Part shown: piece after piece, positions 1 through 7,720 of the stretch | Layout: every line of letters starts with the position of its first letter | How positions within the stretch are numbered: the stretch's first letter is position 1 | NCBI RefSeq assembly: GCF_042675965.1 | Contig: NZ_JBHTKJ010000047.1 | Coordinates: 1-28,092 of the forward strand | From: Virgibacillus_R byunsanensis | Lineage (GTDB): Bacteria; Bacillota; Bacilli; Bacillales; Amphibacillaceae | Direction: 5' to 3' | Length of the DNA: 28,092 nt | Position numbers and translations under genes: made by a program | Notes under the pieces: model-generated | Databases searched by the model: none | Seen by the model: the letters and a program-made list of their open reading frames with translations, nothing else | Told to the model about the DNA's origin: nothing

Positions 1-124
1 TATTTCACGACTAACACAAGATGATAATACATCAAGAATACTGAATGATTATTGCTGTCTAATTTCAATGTTATATCAATCCTTATACTTTATAATACTG
101 ATTATACCGTGATGGACAAAAAAA

Positions 125-270
125 GCAAAAGAAAAAGCCTTTGGGCTGTCGCCCAACCGAAATTCATCTCCCCCTTACCGTTGGGCTACGCCCTTCACAC
201 ACTTGAAGAGGGAGACTTCTTTCGGAAGTACGTTAAAATGGAGATGTTAGGGTGAAGTTATTTACTTCAT
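125..270. repeat. Cluster of short hairpins, possible mobile-element remnant
   Basis: Several small inverted repeats lie close together: TTGGGC-TGTC-GCCCAA near 140, GGGC-TAC-GCCC near 184, ACTTC-TTTCG-GAAGT near 213, and TGAAGT-TATTT-ACTTCA near 253. No gene of credible length covers them. Dense short hairpins of this kind occur at the ends of IS200/IS605-type elements, but no transposase is visible here, so the assignment is weak. The rest of 1-1005 holds no gene I can support. Confidence 0.3.
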
Positions 271-722
271 GAAACTTGTACTTGAATGGGGTAATTCCGA
301 TTTTGTATACTAATCGTAATGCATTTAACCATATATTAATGGATTCAACAATTTTACTAGTAGATTTATACATACCTACCTTGTATTCCTTCCTGCTTTC
401 ACGGATCATCTTCATTAATTCCTTAACTTCATCTATTTCCTCTTGAATCGTTTCTCACTTCTTTCAAACAATTCTTTTGAAGAATTGACTTTTTCATTTT
501 GAAGCCTCTCTTTCTATTTTCTTTCATTATACTGCTACAACTCAACCGAATCAATTTGCCATTCGTTCTTAAAATCTAATTTTAGGTATGAATCCATCGA
601 TGATCTGATTTTTTTCAATTGAAATTTCGCCTATTAATCGATTTTCTAAAGAGAATTCACATTGAAAAATCAATATTGCTAAGATGACTTAACTTTTTTA
701 TATGTCATCTTGTCAGAAGGAA

Positions 723-838
723 GTTTATCAGCGAATTTTTAAATTTATCGGCTTTTTCTTGAGATTTATCAGCGACTTTCAACCCTTTATCAGTGAAAAT
801 TAAATTTTATCAGCGACTTTCAATGTTTTATCAGCATT
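723..838. repeat. Helically phased tandem repeat, TTTATCAGCG core (6 copies)
   Basis: The core TTTATCAGCG or a close variant occurs six times. ATC of the core falls near 727, 747, 768, 789, 809 and 830, so the steps are 20, 21, 21, 20 and 21 bases, almost exactly two turns of B-DNA. Bases between cores are AT-rich and poorly conserved, although the unit ending GACTTTCAA occurs twice. The array lies in non-coding DNA upstream of a pseudogene. The core is too short and the units too divergent for CRISPR. Function is unknown; the phasing would place all cores on one face of the helix. Confidence 0.7.
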
Positions 839-1005
839 TCCACTTTCTCGCTAGTCTCGCTAAAATTCATAGTAATGTCAAAGGAAACTTCCCCCAAATA
901 AAAGCCCACGAAATAGCAGTCATGGACAGTGTATGTTTACTAATTACTTTTGATCGATTTAATAATGCAATACCACCATAAGAAAAGGTTGGATTTAATA
1001 AAAAT

Positions 1006-1522
1006 TTGCCACTAGTAAAACATAACCGTAAATCATTAATGCAAAAAAATACGGAGCTTTTTAGACCAGCTTATAATGAAAAGATACAAATATGGCTTGA
1101 TCACGTTTTATTGACGTGGCAATGGTGGATCTCCGTAGCAATTATTATAACTTGTTTACTAATTTGGATTTGGATACGAAAGAAAGAAAACGCGGATGTT
1201 TGTTTTATGCGGAATTTTTTTCAACTATTATCAGGGAATAACTTATCGGCTATGGGAATACAATTATGAATCCCCCCCAGCAGCAGGCTATATTCCTTGG
1301 AATATTTTATGATTCCAACGTTTGTTATGCTATTTTTGTTAGTTAAACCAACAGCCATGGTTAAAGGCAATTGTTTTAGGTGCAACTACCACATTTGTGG
1401 GTTTACCATTGCTTAACTGGTTAGGACTTTATGAAACTATAAATTGGCAATACGTTTATTCTCTTCCTAATCATGATGGTCATTTATCTTCTAGCCAGGG
1501 GAAATTTTCCAAACTTAAATAG
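1006..1522 (+). pseudogene. Frameshifted CBO0543-like membrane protein
   Basis: The first intact piece (1006-1269) encodes an 87-residue fragment with LLTWQWWISVAIIITCLLIW, a tryptophan-rich first membrane segment like that of the CBO0543 family of Bacillaceae and Clostridia membrane proteins. Similarity continues in other frames: YRLWEYNYE about 1240-1275, then FMIPTFVMLFLLVKPT about 1307-1355, then GLPLLNWLGLYETINWQYVY about 1398-1460, ending at a TAG at 1520-1522. At least three frame changes are needed to join these pieces, so the gene is dead. The family has no firmly established function. The start (TTG at 1006) is uncertain because no strong ribosome site precedes it. Confidence 0.7.
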
Positions 1523-1650
1523 AAATGCTTTATGCAATCATTAATATGAGTTAAAATTCACATCTGCCGAGATAGTATTAATGGATGGTTTTTTCCCTCC
1601 CCCCTCATTCGGAGAGTTAATATATACTTCATTCATTATCCTTAAATGCT

Positions 1651-1679
1651 TTGACATATGGAGCAAAATAAGGTAAATT
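1651..1679 (+). promoter_or_regulatory. Probable sigma-A promoter of guaC
   Basis: TTGACA at 1651-1656 is followed after 17 bases by TAAATT at 1674-1679. The -35 box is perfect and the -10 box matches four of six positions. A second TATAAT at 1699-1704 has no good -35 partner. Transcription would start near 1686, about 55 bases before the guaC start codon. Confidence 0.5.
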
Positions 1680-1683
1680 ATCA

Positions 1684-1722
1684 ATGTACGAACAATTATA
1701 TAATAATGTTAAATAATATTCG
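1684..1722. promoter_or_regulatory. Possible PurR box pair upstream of guaC
   Basis: CGAACAAT (1689-1696) and the inverted AATATTCG (1715-1722) face each other across 18 bases. Each resembles the core of the Bacillus PurBox (CCGAACWWT), although the first C is missing in both and the second box has T for C. In B. subtilis guaC (yumD) belongs to the PurR regulon and its paired boxes are spaced 16-17 bases, so placement is plausible. The second box abuts the ribosome site. The match is imperfect. Confidence 0.35.
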
Positions 1723-1740
1723 TTTTTAGGAGTGTTTAAC

Positions 1741-2724
1741 TTGGAAAATGTATTCGATTATGAAGATATTCAGTTAATTCCTGCAAAATGTATTGTGAAT
1801 AGCCGTTCTGAATGTGATACAACAGTGACCTTAGGTGGACATTCATTCAAATTGCCTGTGGTACCTGCAAATATGCAAACGATTATAGATGAAAAGATTG
1901 CAACTTCCTTAGCAGAAAATGGATATTTCTATGTCATGCATCGATTCGAACCCGAGAAGCGTATCTCATTTATTCATGATATGAGAAAACGTGGATTAAT
2001 TGCTTCAATTAGTGTTGGGGTTAAACAAGATGAATATAGCTTTATCCAGCAATTATCCGAAGAAAAACTTACGCCGGAATTCATTACGATCGATATCGCG
2101 CATGGTCATTCCGACGCTGTAATAAAAATGATTCAGCATATTAAAAAATATTTACCTCAAAGTTTTGTTATTGCCGGGAACGTCGGTACTCCAGAAGCAG
2201 TAAGAGAATTGGAGCATGCTGGTGCGGACGCAACAAAAGTAGGTATCGGACCAGGGAAAGTATGTATTACAAAAATAAAAACTGGCTTTGGAACAGGCGG
2301 GTGGCAATTAGCTGCACTAAAGTGGTGTGCAAAAGCAGCAAGTAAACCTATCATTGCTGATGGGGGCATCCGCACACATGGTGATGTCGCTAAATCAATC
2401 AGATTTGGTGCTACAATGGTCATGATCGGTTCACTATTTGCTGGACATGAAGAATCACCTGGAGAAACTTTCGAGAAAGATGGAAAGCTTTACAAAGAAT
2501 ACTTTGGTTCTGCTTCTGAATTCCAAAAAGGTGAAAAGAAAAACGTAGAAGGTAAGAAAATGTATGTGGAGCATAAAGGTGCATTAGGAGATACACTAAA
2601 AGAAATGGAACAAGACCTTCAATCGGCGATTTCTTATGCTGGAGGAAGCAAGCTGGAATCCATTCGCCACGTCGATTATGTGGTTGTAAAAAATTCGATT
2701 TTTAATGGCGATAAAGTATATTAA
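1741..2724 (+). CDS. guaC: GMP reductase
   Basis: NADPH-dependent GMP reductase converts GMP to IMP and ammonia and returns guanine nucleotides to the adenine branch in the cytoplasm. The protein matches B. subtilis GuaC almost throughout, from MENVFDYEDIQLIPAKCIVN at the N-terminus to VKNSIFNGDK at the C-terminus. The IMPDH/GMPR barrel is complete: catalytic Cys175 lies in GPGKVCITK, the substrate loop is KTGFGTGGWQ, and the phosphate site is ADGGIRTHGD and GSLFAGHEESPG. The start is set at TTG 1741, since AGGAG (1728-1732) lies 8 bases upstream and the family begins at this residue. The upstream in-frame GTG at 1732 overlaps that ribosome site. Length, 327 residues, is normal. A strong terminator follows, so the gene is monocistronic. 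Confidence 0.97.
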   Translation: MENVFDYEDIQLIPAKCIVNSRSECDTTVTLGGHSFKLPVVPANMQTIIDEKIATSLAENGYFYVMHRFEPEKRISFIHDMRKRGLIASISVGVKQDEYSFIQQLSEEKLTPEFITIDIAHGHSDAVIKMIQHIKKYLPQSFVIAGNVGTPEAVRELEHAGADATKVGIGPGKVCITKIKTGFGTGGWQLAALKWCAKAASKPIIADGGIRTHGDVAKSIRFGATMVMIGSLFAGHEESPGETFEKDGKLYKEYFGSASEFQKGEKKNVEGKKMYVEHKGALGDTLKEMEQDLQSAISYAGGSKLESIRHVDYVVVKNSIFNGDKVY

Positions 2725-2737
2725 ATAGATGTAGCCT

Positions 2738-2775
2738 AAAGGTGAGCGAGATACTGTAATCTTGCTCACCTTTTG
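2738..2775 (+). terminator. Rho-independent terminator of guaC
   Basis: AAAGGTGAGCGAGAT pairs with ATCTTGCTCACCTTT around the six-base loop ACTGTA, giving a 15-bp stem with one G-T pair. It runs into TTTT. It begins 13 bases after the guaC stop codon. Confidence 0.9.
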
Positions 2776-2834
2776 TTTGCTCATTTTGAATAAAAGATAG
2801 ATTTATTTCTCATCCTATATCTTGAGGTGAGCAT

Positions 2835-3296
2835 ATGTTAAATCGATCATTACTAACAGCTTTAGTTGGGATTGGCACTGCGCAATTTTTAAAAGTACCT
2901 GTGAAATATATGGAACACGGTACTTGGGATTGGAAAAGACTTTTTGGCACCGGTGATATGCCAAGTTCTCATTCCTCAGCTGTTGCAGCACTTACCACTT
3001 ATGTTGCCCTGAAAAAAGGCATTCCGTCGATAGATTTCGGTGTTAGTAGTATTTTCAGTTTGATTGTTGTATATGATGCAATGGGAATTCGAAGGCAAAC
3101 GGGAGAAATTGCTATGGAAGTAAATGTATTAAACGAACAGTTAGAAAAGTTTGCCGATACCACCCCCGGTTACGATCACAAAAAACGTAAAAAGAAATTA
3201 GAAGAATTACTGGGACACATGCCCATTGAGGTAGTCGGAGGCGCATTACTGGGGGTCGCCATCGGAGCTATTAGTTATGCAACAGAAAAAAAGTAG
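2835..3296 (+). CDS. yuiD: Divergent PAP2 (DUF212) family membrane protein, YuiD-like
   Basis: A 153-residue protein of the DUF212 / divergent PAP2 family, like B. subtilis YuiD (about 158 residues). The family is distantly related to PAP2 lipid phosphatases and vanadium haloperoxidases. The GTGDMPSSHSSAV segment (residues about 38-51) corresponds to the PAP2 SGHS phosphatase motif. A second conserved stretch is YDAMGIRRQTGE (about 92-103). Hydrophobic segments lie at about 4-20, 48-62, 68-90 and 130-150, so it is an integral membrane protein. The lysine-rich segment KKRKKKLEELLGH precedes the last helix. ATG 2835 has GAGGTGA 5 bases upstream. Substrate is not established. In B. subtilis yuiD and guaC (yumD) also lie in the same neighbourhood. 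Confidence 0.85.
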   Translation: MLNRSLLTALVGIGTAQFLKVPVKYMEHGTWDWKRLFGTGDMPSSHSSAVAALTTYVALKKGIPSIDFGVSSIFSLIVVYDAMGIRRQTGEIAMEVNVLNEQLEKFADTTPGYDHKKRKKKLEELLGHMPIEVVGGALLGVAIGAISYATEKK

Positions 3297-3327
3297 GACA
3301 GGAAGGCTCTATAAGTTTGTAATCGTT

Positions 3328-4233
3328 CTAAAATGCCCATTTTCGGTCGTTTGTAAAGGAGAGAGTAAACCACTTATTATATCCTTCAATATGAAGCTCT
3401 GTGTCTAACTCTTCTCTGAGCACATCAAGCTCATCTACATTGTGTATAGTTGTTTCTTTACTTAAGACAAAGTTAATTTCAATAAAAATTGTTTTCCCAA
3501 CCTTGGTGACTCTCGTAGCATCTTCGTAAAAGTTGTATTTAACTTTCGCTCGTTGCACGGCTTGTTCAACCTGATTTTGAATATCAGTTGATGGTGCCAT
3601 CATTAATAACTCTTTGGCATTATTGATCAGCATTCGAATAGGCATTTTTAAAAAATAAAGTGAGACTATTAACACCATAGTTGGGTCAACATAGGGAGTT
3701 AAGAAGGATAACGTTGTCTGATTCAGCATAAGCGCCATTACAAAACCTGATAACACAGCTGCACTTAAAATAGTATCCATTAACCATTGTGCAGCTTCAG
3801 CTCTCACAAATTCAGAGTTTCCCTGTTTGGTCTTCATCATGAAATAAACGAACATGCACAAAACAGTAGCGATCAACGCATACATTGCGGCAGAACCTAA
3901 GGCAACGTCGCGCCCCCCTTTTAAAAGGTCAATAATCGAGGAAGAAACCGCAAATAGACACATCGCTATAATTGCACTTGCCTTAAATATAATAACTAAA
4001 GGTTCAATGATATCTTTACCATACTGGAATCGCTTTTGATCCTCTTTTTGAATAAATGAATAAGCGAACAATGATAATAAAGATAAACCAAAACTAATAA
4101 AGGAATACAGCCCGTCGAAAATAATCATTTGTGAATTTGCTATTATTCCCCAGGATATCCCCATTACAGCAAAAAACAATGCACCATAGGCAGATATTTT
4201 TAAAATGTTAGAATCTTGATTGTTTGATTTCAT
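3328..4233 (-). CDS. Cation diffusion facilitator family transporter with altered metal site
   Basis: This 301-residue protein has the plan of a cation diffusion facilitator: about six membrane segments (roughly residues 12-32, 38-60, 78-102, 113-133, 150-170, 180-197) and a cytoplasmic C-terminal domain (about 205-301). Canonical zinc/iron exporters such as E. coli FieF bind metal with DxxxD in the second helix and HxxxD in the fifth. Here the matching positions read D40-G-L-Y-S44 and Q149-W-L-M-D153, so two of four ligands are changed. The substrate may therefore not be zinc, or the protein may have another role. The gene converges on yuiD with 31 bases between them and no clear shared terminator. 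The ribosome site (AAGGTTAGGT) is weak. Confidence 0.8.
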   Translation of the reverse strand: MKSNNQDSNILKISAYGALFFAVMGISWGIIANSQMIIFDGLYSFISFGLSLLSLFAYSFIQKEDQKRFQYGKDIIEPLVIIFKASAIIAMCLFAVSSSIIDLLKGGRDVALGSAAMYALIATVLCMFVYFMMKTKQGNSEFVRAEAAQWLMDTILSAAVLSGFVMALMLNQTTLSFLTPYVDPTMVLIVSLYFLKMPIRMLINNAKELLMMAPSTDIQNQVEQAVQRAKVKYNFYEDATRVTKVGKTIFIEINFVLSKETTIHNVDELDVLREELDTELHIEGYNKWFTLSFTNDRKWAF

Positions 4234-4605
4234 ACCTAACCTTAACCTTCCATTTTAAGTACTGAAAATTAGCATATCAAAATATTGGAAGAATAACAAA
4301 AGCAAGCAATCAGAGTTCCGTTTCCTAACGCAAACATTAAAAATGTAAAGAAAAATAACGTATTGGTTAACATATTCGAAAAACAAATATAGAAGAATAG
4401 TCTTTATATCTGACTCTCTTGGTTGGATGTCCGTAACAATTGGTGAACTTTTTATATGCCGTGAACGGAAATAGGCTTATTGCTTTATACGATGCATAGT
4501 ATACACAGTAATTTTTGCAAATAACAACAAGGGCGCATATCCTTTAATAAAGAATAGCGCCCTTTAATAGGAGTTATGTGGATTTGATAGTAGGGTTTTA
4601 GGAAG
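4234..4605. other. Intergenic region between two minus-strand genes
   Basis: This 372-base stretch holds the terminator of the downstream-numbered lipoprotein gene (listed separately) and presumably the promoter of the transporter gene. I see no open frame with a ribosome site, no RNA gene and no repeat in the remainder. Confidence 0.6.
4529..4564 (-). terminator. Terminator of the GerMN lipoprotein gene
   Basis: AAGGGCGC (4529-4536) pairs with GCGCCCTT (4557-4564) around a 20-base AT-rich loop. On the minus strand it is followed by TGTTGTTATTT. It lies 41 bases after the lipoprotein stop codon. Confidence 0.75.
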
Positions 4606-5577
4606 TTAGTCTATAACATAAACAGGAATTTGCAGTTCATTAATTCGGGATCCGTCTTGGGCACTTTCTTCAAAGAGGATTATGGTACCAGTGTAATCTG
4701 TGACATCATCAAGTTCAATAATAATCTCAAATGCCCCCCATTCAGGAGCGCCACCAGTAGCTGTAGTGAATCCTTCATCCAAAATAAAGTGTCCGTCTTC
4801 AAATTCGTATACTATCGTCCCTTCAAAAACCCTGGCTGACCCGCGAACAACAATTCGGTCTCGAACTTCAGCATGTGGTGCAGGTTGATAAATCCGAAAA
4901 GCTTCGTTTTGTAATACGATCTCATCTGTTGTCATATCATCAGCCCAAAGATAGCTCTCAGGATCATTTGCTACAATTGGGTCACCAGTATAAAAATGAT
5001 CAAACAACGTTTCACTTACGTTCCCCTCCACTAAAATCTGCGTTTGGTCAAACCCAAATTGTTGCATCAACATGGCAATTTGTTCAACCAACATTAACTC
5101 ACCACTTGAACCTAGATTGCTGTTTAGAATCTCATTTGAAAAACTTACATGTGCGATGCCGTCCACTTCTTCCAAATATTCAATCGTTACTTCAGAATTA
5201 ATTAATCCTGTTAATTCTTCGTGTTCAGGTCCATTAATCCACGTAGTTAGTGCGGACATTGCCACCTGATCCCCTTGTTTTACCTCCACCTCTTGTTCAA
5301 CACGATAAATATCCATTAACTCATTATCGGAGAAATAAAGAACCACTTGATGATTTTTAACCGTTGTTGGAGCCGGATCTTCTTCAACAGGTTGTTCATC
5401 TTGTTCCTCTACTTCAGTAATATCCTCTTCATTGCTATGATTTTCTGTAGAGGGATCTGTTTTTTCTATATCTGATTGATCGGCTAAATCAGAACCAGTA
5501 CTATCCTTTGAACAAGCAGCCAGCATGACAAGTCCAATCAACATGACCATCGTAAAAAAAAGGCTTAATTTTTTCAT
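4606..5577 (-). CDS. GerMN / Gmad2 domain lipoprotein
   Basis: A 323-residue exported lipoprotein. The signal peptide ends in lipobox LAAC with the lipidated Cys22. An acidic, low-complexity linker (about 25-75, many D/E/S/T) follows. The GerMN domain (about 76-200) carries the typical VVLYFSDNE opening and GLINSEVTIEYLEEVDGIAH. The C-terminal part (about 228-320) is a Gmad2 immunoglobulin-like domain with YQPAPHAEVRDRIVVRGSAR and EWGAFEIIIEL. GerM-type proteins of B. subtilis act in sporulation and germination, while GerMN-Gmad2 lipoproteins also occur outside that role, so spore function is only likely. ATG 5577 has a strong GGGGGGAG site. It is monocistronic with its own terminator, and the acidic composition suits a salt-tolerant host. 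Confidence 0.85.
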   Translation of the reverse strand: MKKLSLFFTMVMLIGLVMLAACSKDSTGSDLADQSDIEKTDPSTENHSNEEDITEVEEQDEQPVEEDPAPTTVKNHQVVLYFSDNELMDIYRVEQEVEVKQGDQVAMSALTTWINGPEHEELTGLINSEVTIEYLEEVDGIAHVSFSNEILNSNLGSSGELMLVEQIAMLMQQFGFDQTQILVEGNVSETLFDHFYTGDPIVANDPESYLWADDMTTDEIVLQNEAFRIYQPAPHAEVRDRIVVRGSARVFEGTIVYEFEDGHFILDEGFTTATGGAPEWGAFEIIIELDDVTDYTGTIILFEESAQDGSRINELQIPVYVID

Positions 5578-5736
5578 TTTACTCCCCCCTTCTATTTTTG
5601 ATAAGGTGTGTTACTATATTCATATGTTGTATTTTTTTAACGGATACCAACAGTACCTGTATGACGTTTATTAAATACGATTTGAGGAATACTCCTTGAT
5701 GAAAGGTTAAATTAATAATCTATTGCTCAACAAATA

Positions 5737-5765
5737 TTGATAATTTCATTTAAATTTGTTATAAT
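5737..5765 (+). promoter_or_regulatory. Sigma-A promoter of yabR
   Basis: TTGATA (5737-5742), a 17-base spacer and perfect TATAAT (5760-5765) lie about 35 bases before the yabR start. Spacing and both boxes are near consensus. Confidence 0.8.
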
Positions 5766-5799
5766 AAGTTGGTTTTATAATTAATGAGGGGGAACTTTT

Positions 5800-6231
5800 T
5801 TGTCAGTTGAAGTAGGTAGCAAGGTGAAAGGTAAAGTAACAGGTATCACTAATTTCGGAGCATTTGTAGAAGTACCAGGCGGCACAACAGGCCTTGTCCA
5901 TATCAGCGAAGTAGCTGATAGCTATGTGAAAGATGTTAATGATCATCTTAAATTAGGTGATGAAGTTGAAGTAAAAGTGATTAACGAGAAAGATGGAAAA
6001 GTTGCATTATCAATCAAAAAAGCAATTGATCGACCTGCTGGAGAACGTCCAACACGCCAGGGAAGAAGTGGCGGAAACTCTAAAGACTTTCGTCCAAAAG
6101 GTAAGTTTAAGCCAAAAGAAAGCTTTGAAGATAAAATGGCTAATTTCTTAAAAACGAGTGAAGAAAACCTATCTACACTTAAACGCAGCACCGACACAAA
6201 GCGTGGCGGTAGAGGCGGTAGACGCGGATAA
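5800..6231 (+). CDS. yabR: S1 domain RNA-binding protein YabR
   Basis: A 143-residue cytoplasmic protein closely matching B. subtilis YabR. Residues 1-72 form one S1 RNA-binding domain, with GSKVKGKVTGITNFGAFVEV, GLVHISEVA, LGDEVEVKV and KVALSIKKA. The remainder is basic and low in complexity (about 76-112), then has FEDKMANFLKTSEENLSTLKR, and ends in the RGGRGGRRG tail typical of YabR. The insert before the FEDKM block is longer than in B. subtilis (128 residues). The start is TTG 5800, with GAGGGGG 7 bases upstream. YabR is thought to bind RNA or ribosomes, but its precise role is not settled. In Bacillus it normally sits beside divIC and spoIIE; here it stands alone between promoter and terminator. 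Confidence 0.92.
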   Translation: MSVEVGSKVKGKVTGITNFGAFVEVPGGTTGLVHISEVADSYVKDVNDHLKLGDEVEVKVINEKDGKVALSIKKAIDRPAGERPTRQGRSGGNSKDFRPKGKFKPKESFEDKMANFLKTSEENLSTLKRSTDTKRGGRGGRRG

Positions 6232-6254
6232 TTAAATAATTGATCTATAGATAA

Positions 6255-6282
6255 AAGGCAAGCCTGCATAAGGGCTTGCCTT
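6255..6282 (+). terminator. Terminator of yabR
   Basis: AAGGCAAGCC (6255-6264) and GGCTTGCCTT (6273-6282) form a perfect 10-bp stem with an eight-base loop, followed by CTTTG. It lies 24 bases after the stop. Confidence 0.85.
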
Positions 6283-6413
6283 CTTTGTCGTGAGAGCAAA
6301 TTCCCTAGATGGAGTTCTTAATGTTATACACAAAACATATTTATTTAATAGGATTCAAGGTCTGTAATACACCTCGAATCACTCATAAAAATTCTTAAAG
6401 GAGGTAGTTCTTA

Positions 6414-7643
6414 GTGGCGAAAATTGGAAAAATTGGGTTACTTCCGCAAATTTTAATTGCGTTTGTAATCGCTATCATTGCTGGGGTTATTTTTGGACCG
6501 AGCATTGAAGTTGTTCAACCATTAGGGGATCTGTTTTTACGTCTCATTCAATTCATTATTGTTCCCTTAGTTGCATCTTCGCTCATTGTAGGTGTTGCTA
6601 GTACTGGAAGCATGAAAACGCTTGGAAGAATTGGTGGAAAAACGATCGGTTATTATATTGGCACTACACTTATTGCCGTTACAATCGGTCTAACTGCTGG
6701 CTTATTGTTCTCCCCTGGATCAGGTGTCGATATCTCCAATCCTGGTGAAGTACCAGAAGCTACAGAAACAGGAAGTGTTGCCGACATATTTTTAAACATT
6801 ATACCTACCAATCCACTTGAAAGCTTATCAACCGGGAATATTTTACAAATCATCTTCTTTTCCCTTTTCTTAGGTATTGGTATTACAATAGTAGGTAAAA
6901 AAGCAGATCCGGTGTATCACTTCTTTGATGGACTTGCAGAGATTATGTATAAAATCACCTGGATAATCATGAAGCTTATTCCTATTGGTATATTCGGTTT
7001 ATTAGCTCCGATCATTGGACAATACGGATTATCTGTTTTGCTTCCTTTAATCAAGTTAATTTCGGTCGTTGCCTTAGCTTGTATTGTCCATGCGTTCGTA
7101 ACTTATTCGATCGCCGTCAAAACGCTTGGAAAAATGAACCCATTTCAATTTTTCAAAGGAATAGCACCAGCGAGTTTAGTTGCTTTTAGTACACAAAGCA
7201 GTTCAGGAACACTACCAGTTACCATAAAATGTACCGAAGATAACTTAGGCGTATCCAAAAAGATTTCTAGTTTTGTTTTACCATTAGGTGCGACCATTAA
7301 TATGGATGGAACATCGCTTTATTTAAGTGTTGCAACCTTGTTTACCGCACAAGCATTTGGAGTTGAGCTATCCTTTGGGCAAATGTTAATGGTCGTTCTC
7401 ATCGCAACCCTCGGTTCTATTGGAACAGCTGGAGTACCAGGGGCTGGATTGGTTATGTTAGTACTTGTTTTAACTGCTGTAAACCTACCTCTAGAAGCTA
7501 TTGCACTCATCGCAGGTGTCGATCGTTTCATGGATATGTTCCGTACCGCTACCAATATCACGGGTGACGCGGCAGGGGCTCTAATCATTGGCAAATCAGA
7601 AGAAAGTGCCATTAAACACGATCCAAATTCTGAAGCCAGCTAA
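6414..7643 (+). CDS. Dicarboxylate/amino acid:cation symporter (DAACS family)
   Basis: This 409-residue membrane protein of the GltP/DctA family couples uptake of glutamate, aspartate or a C4-dicarboxylate to sodium or protons. It has the eight helices and two re-entrant loops of the family. Hairpin 1 holds QSSSGTLPVT (261-270), helix 7 has NMDGT (296-300), hairpin 2 holds GVPGAG (340-345), and helix 8 has D370, D374, R377, T378, N381 and D385. The arginine at 377 matches the residue that binds the side-chain carboxylate in the archaeal homologue GltPh, so an acidic substrate is expected. GTG 6414 has AAGGAGG 9 bases upstream. It is monocistronic and converges on the catabolic operon. Transport of the operon's substrate cannot be excluded, but the TRAP system is the obvious candidate for that. 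Confidence 0.92.
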   Translation: MAKIGKIGLLPQILIAFVIAIIAGVIFGPSIEVVQPLGDLFLRLIQFIIVPLVASSLIVGVASTGSMKTLGRIGGKTIGYYIGTTLIAVTIGLTAGLLFSPGSGVDISNPGEVPEATETGSVADIFLNIIPTNPLESLSTGNILQIIFFSLFLGIGITIVGKKADPVYHFFDGLAEIMYKITWIIMKLIPIGIFGLLAPIIGQYGLSVLLPLIKLISVVALACIVHAFVTYSIAVKTLGKMNPFQFFKGIAPASLVAFSTQSSSGTLPVTIKCTEDNLGVSKKISSFVLPLGATINMDGTSLYLSVATLFTAQAFGVELSFGQMLMVVLIATLGSIGTAGVPGAGLVMLVLVLTAVNLPLEAIALIAGVDRFMDMFRTATNITGDAAGALIIGKSEESAIKHDPNSEAS

Positions 7644-7649
7644 TTAATT

Positions 7650-7672
7650 AGGCGCATGATATTCATGCGCCT
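7650..7672. terminator. Shared hairpin between the symporter gene and the operon end
   Basis: AGGCGCATGA and TCATGCGCCT form a perfect 10-bp stem with the three-base loop TAT, located between two convergent transcripts. The T tracts are weak on both sides (CTTAGT on plus, AATTAATTAG on minus), so termination in both directions is likely but may be incomplete. Confidence 0.7.
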
Positions 7673-7720
7673 CTTAGTACTCCATATATTCTAAAAGTTT
7701 GCTAAATGAACACACGTTTT

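Noticed and set aside
233..415. Minus-strand open frame of 60 codons with possible coiled-coil N-terminus
   Set aside because: The similar-looking upstream sequence needs two frame changes to join it, no ribosome site precedes its ATG, and I recognise no family. It may be a decayed gene but cannot be supported.
723..838. Possible CRISPR array
   Set aside because: The repeated core is about 10 bases and the unit 20-21 bases, without conserved repeats of 25-40 bases or unique spacers, and no cas genes are present. The same holds for 26661-26790.
793..981. Plus-strand open frame of 62 codons
   Set aside because: It begins inside the phased repeat, has no ribosome site and no recognisable features.
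2157..2423. Minus-strand open frame inside guaC
   Set aside because: It is fully overlapped by a well-conserved gene in the other direction and has no ribosome site.
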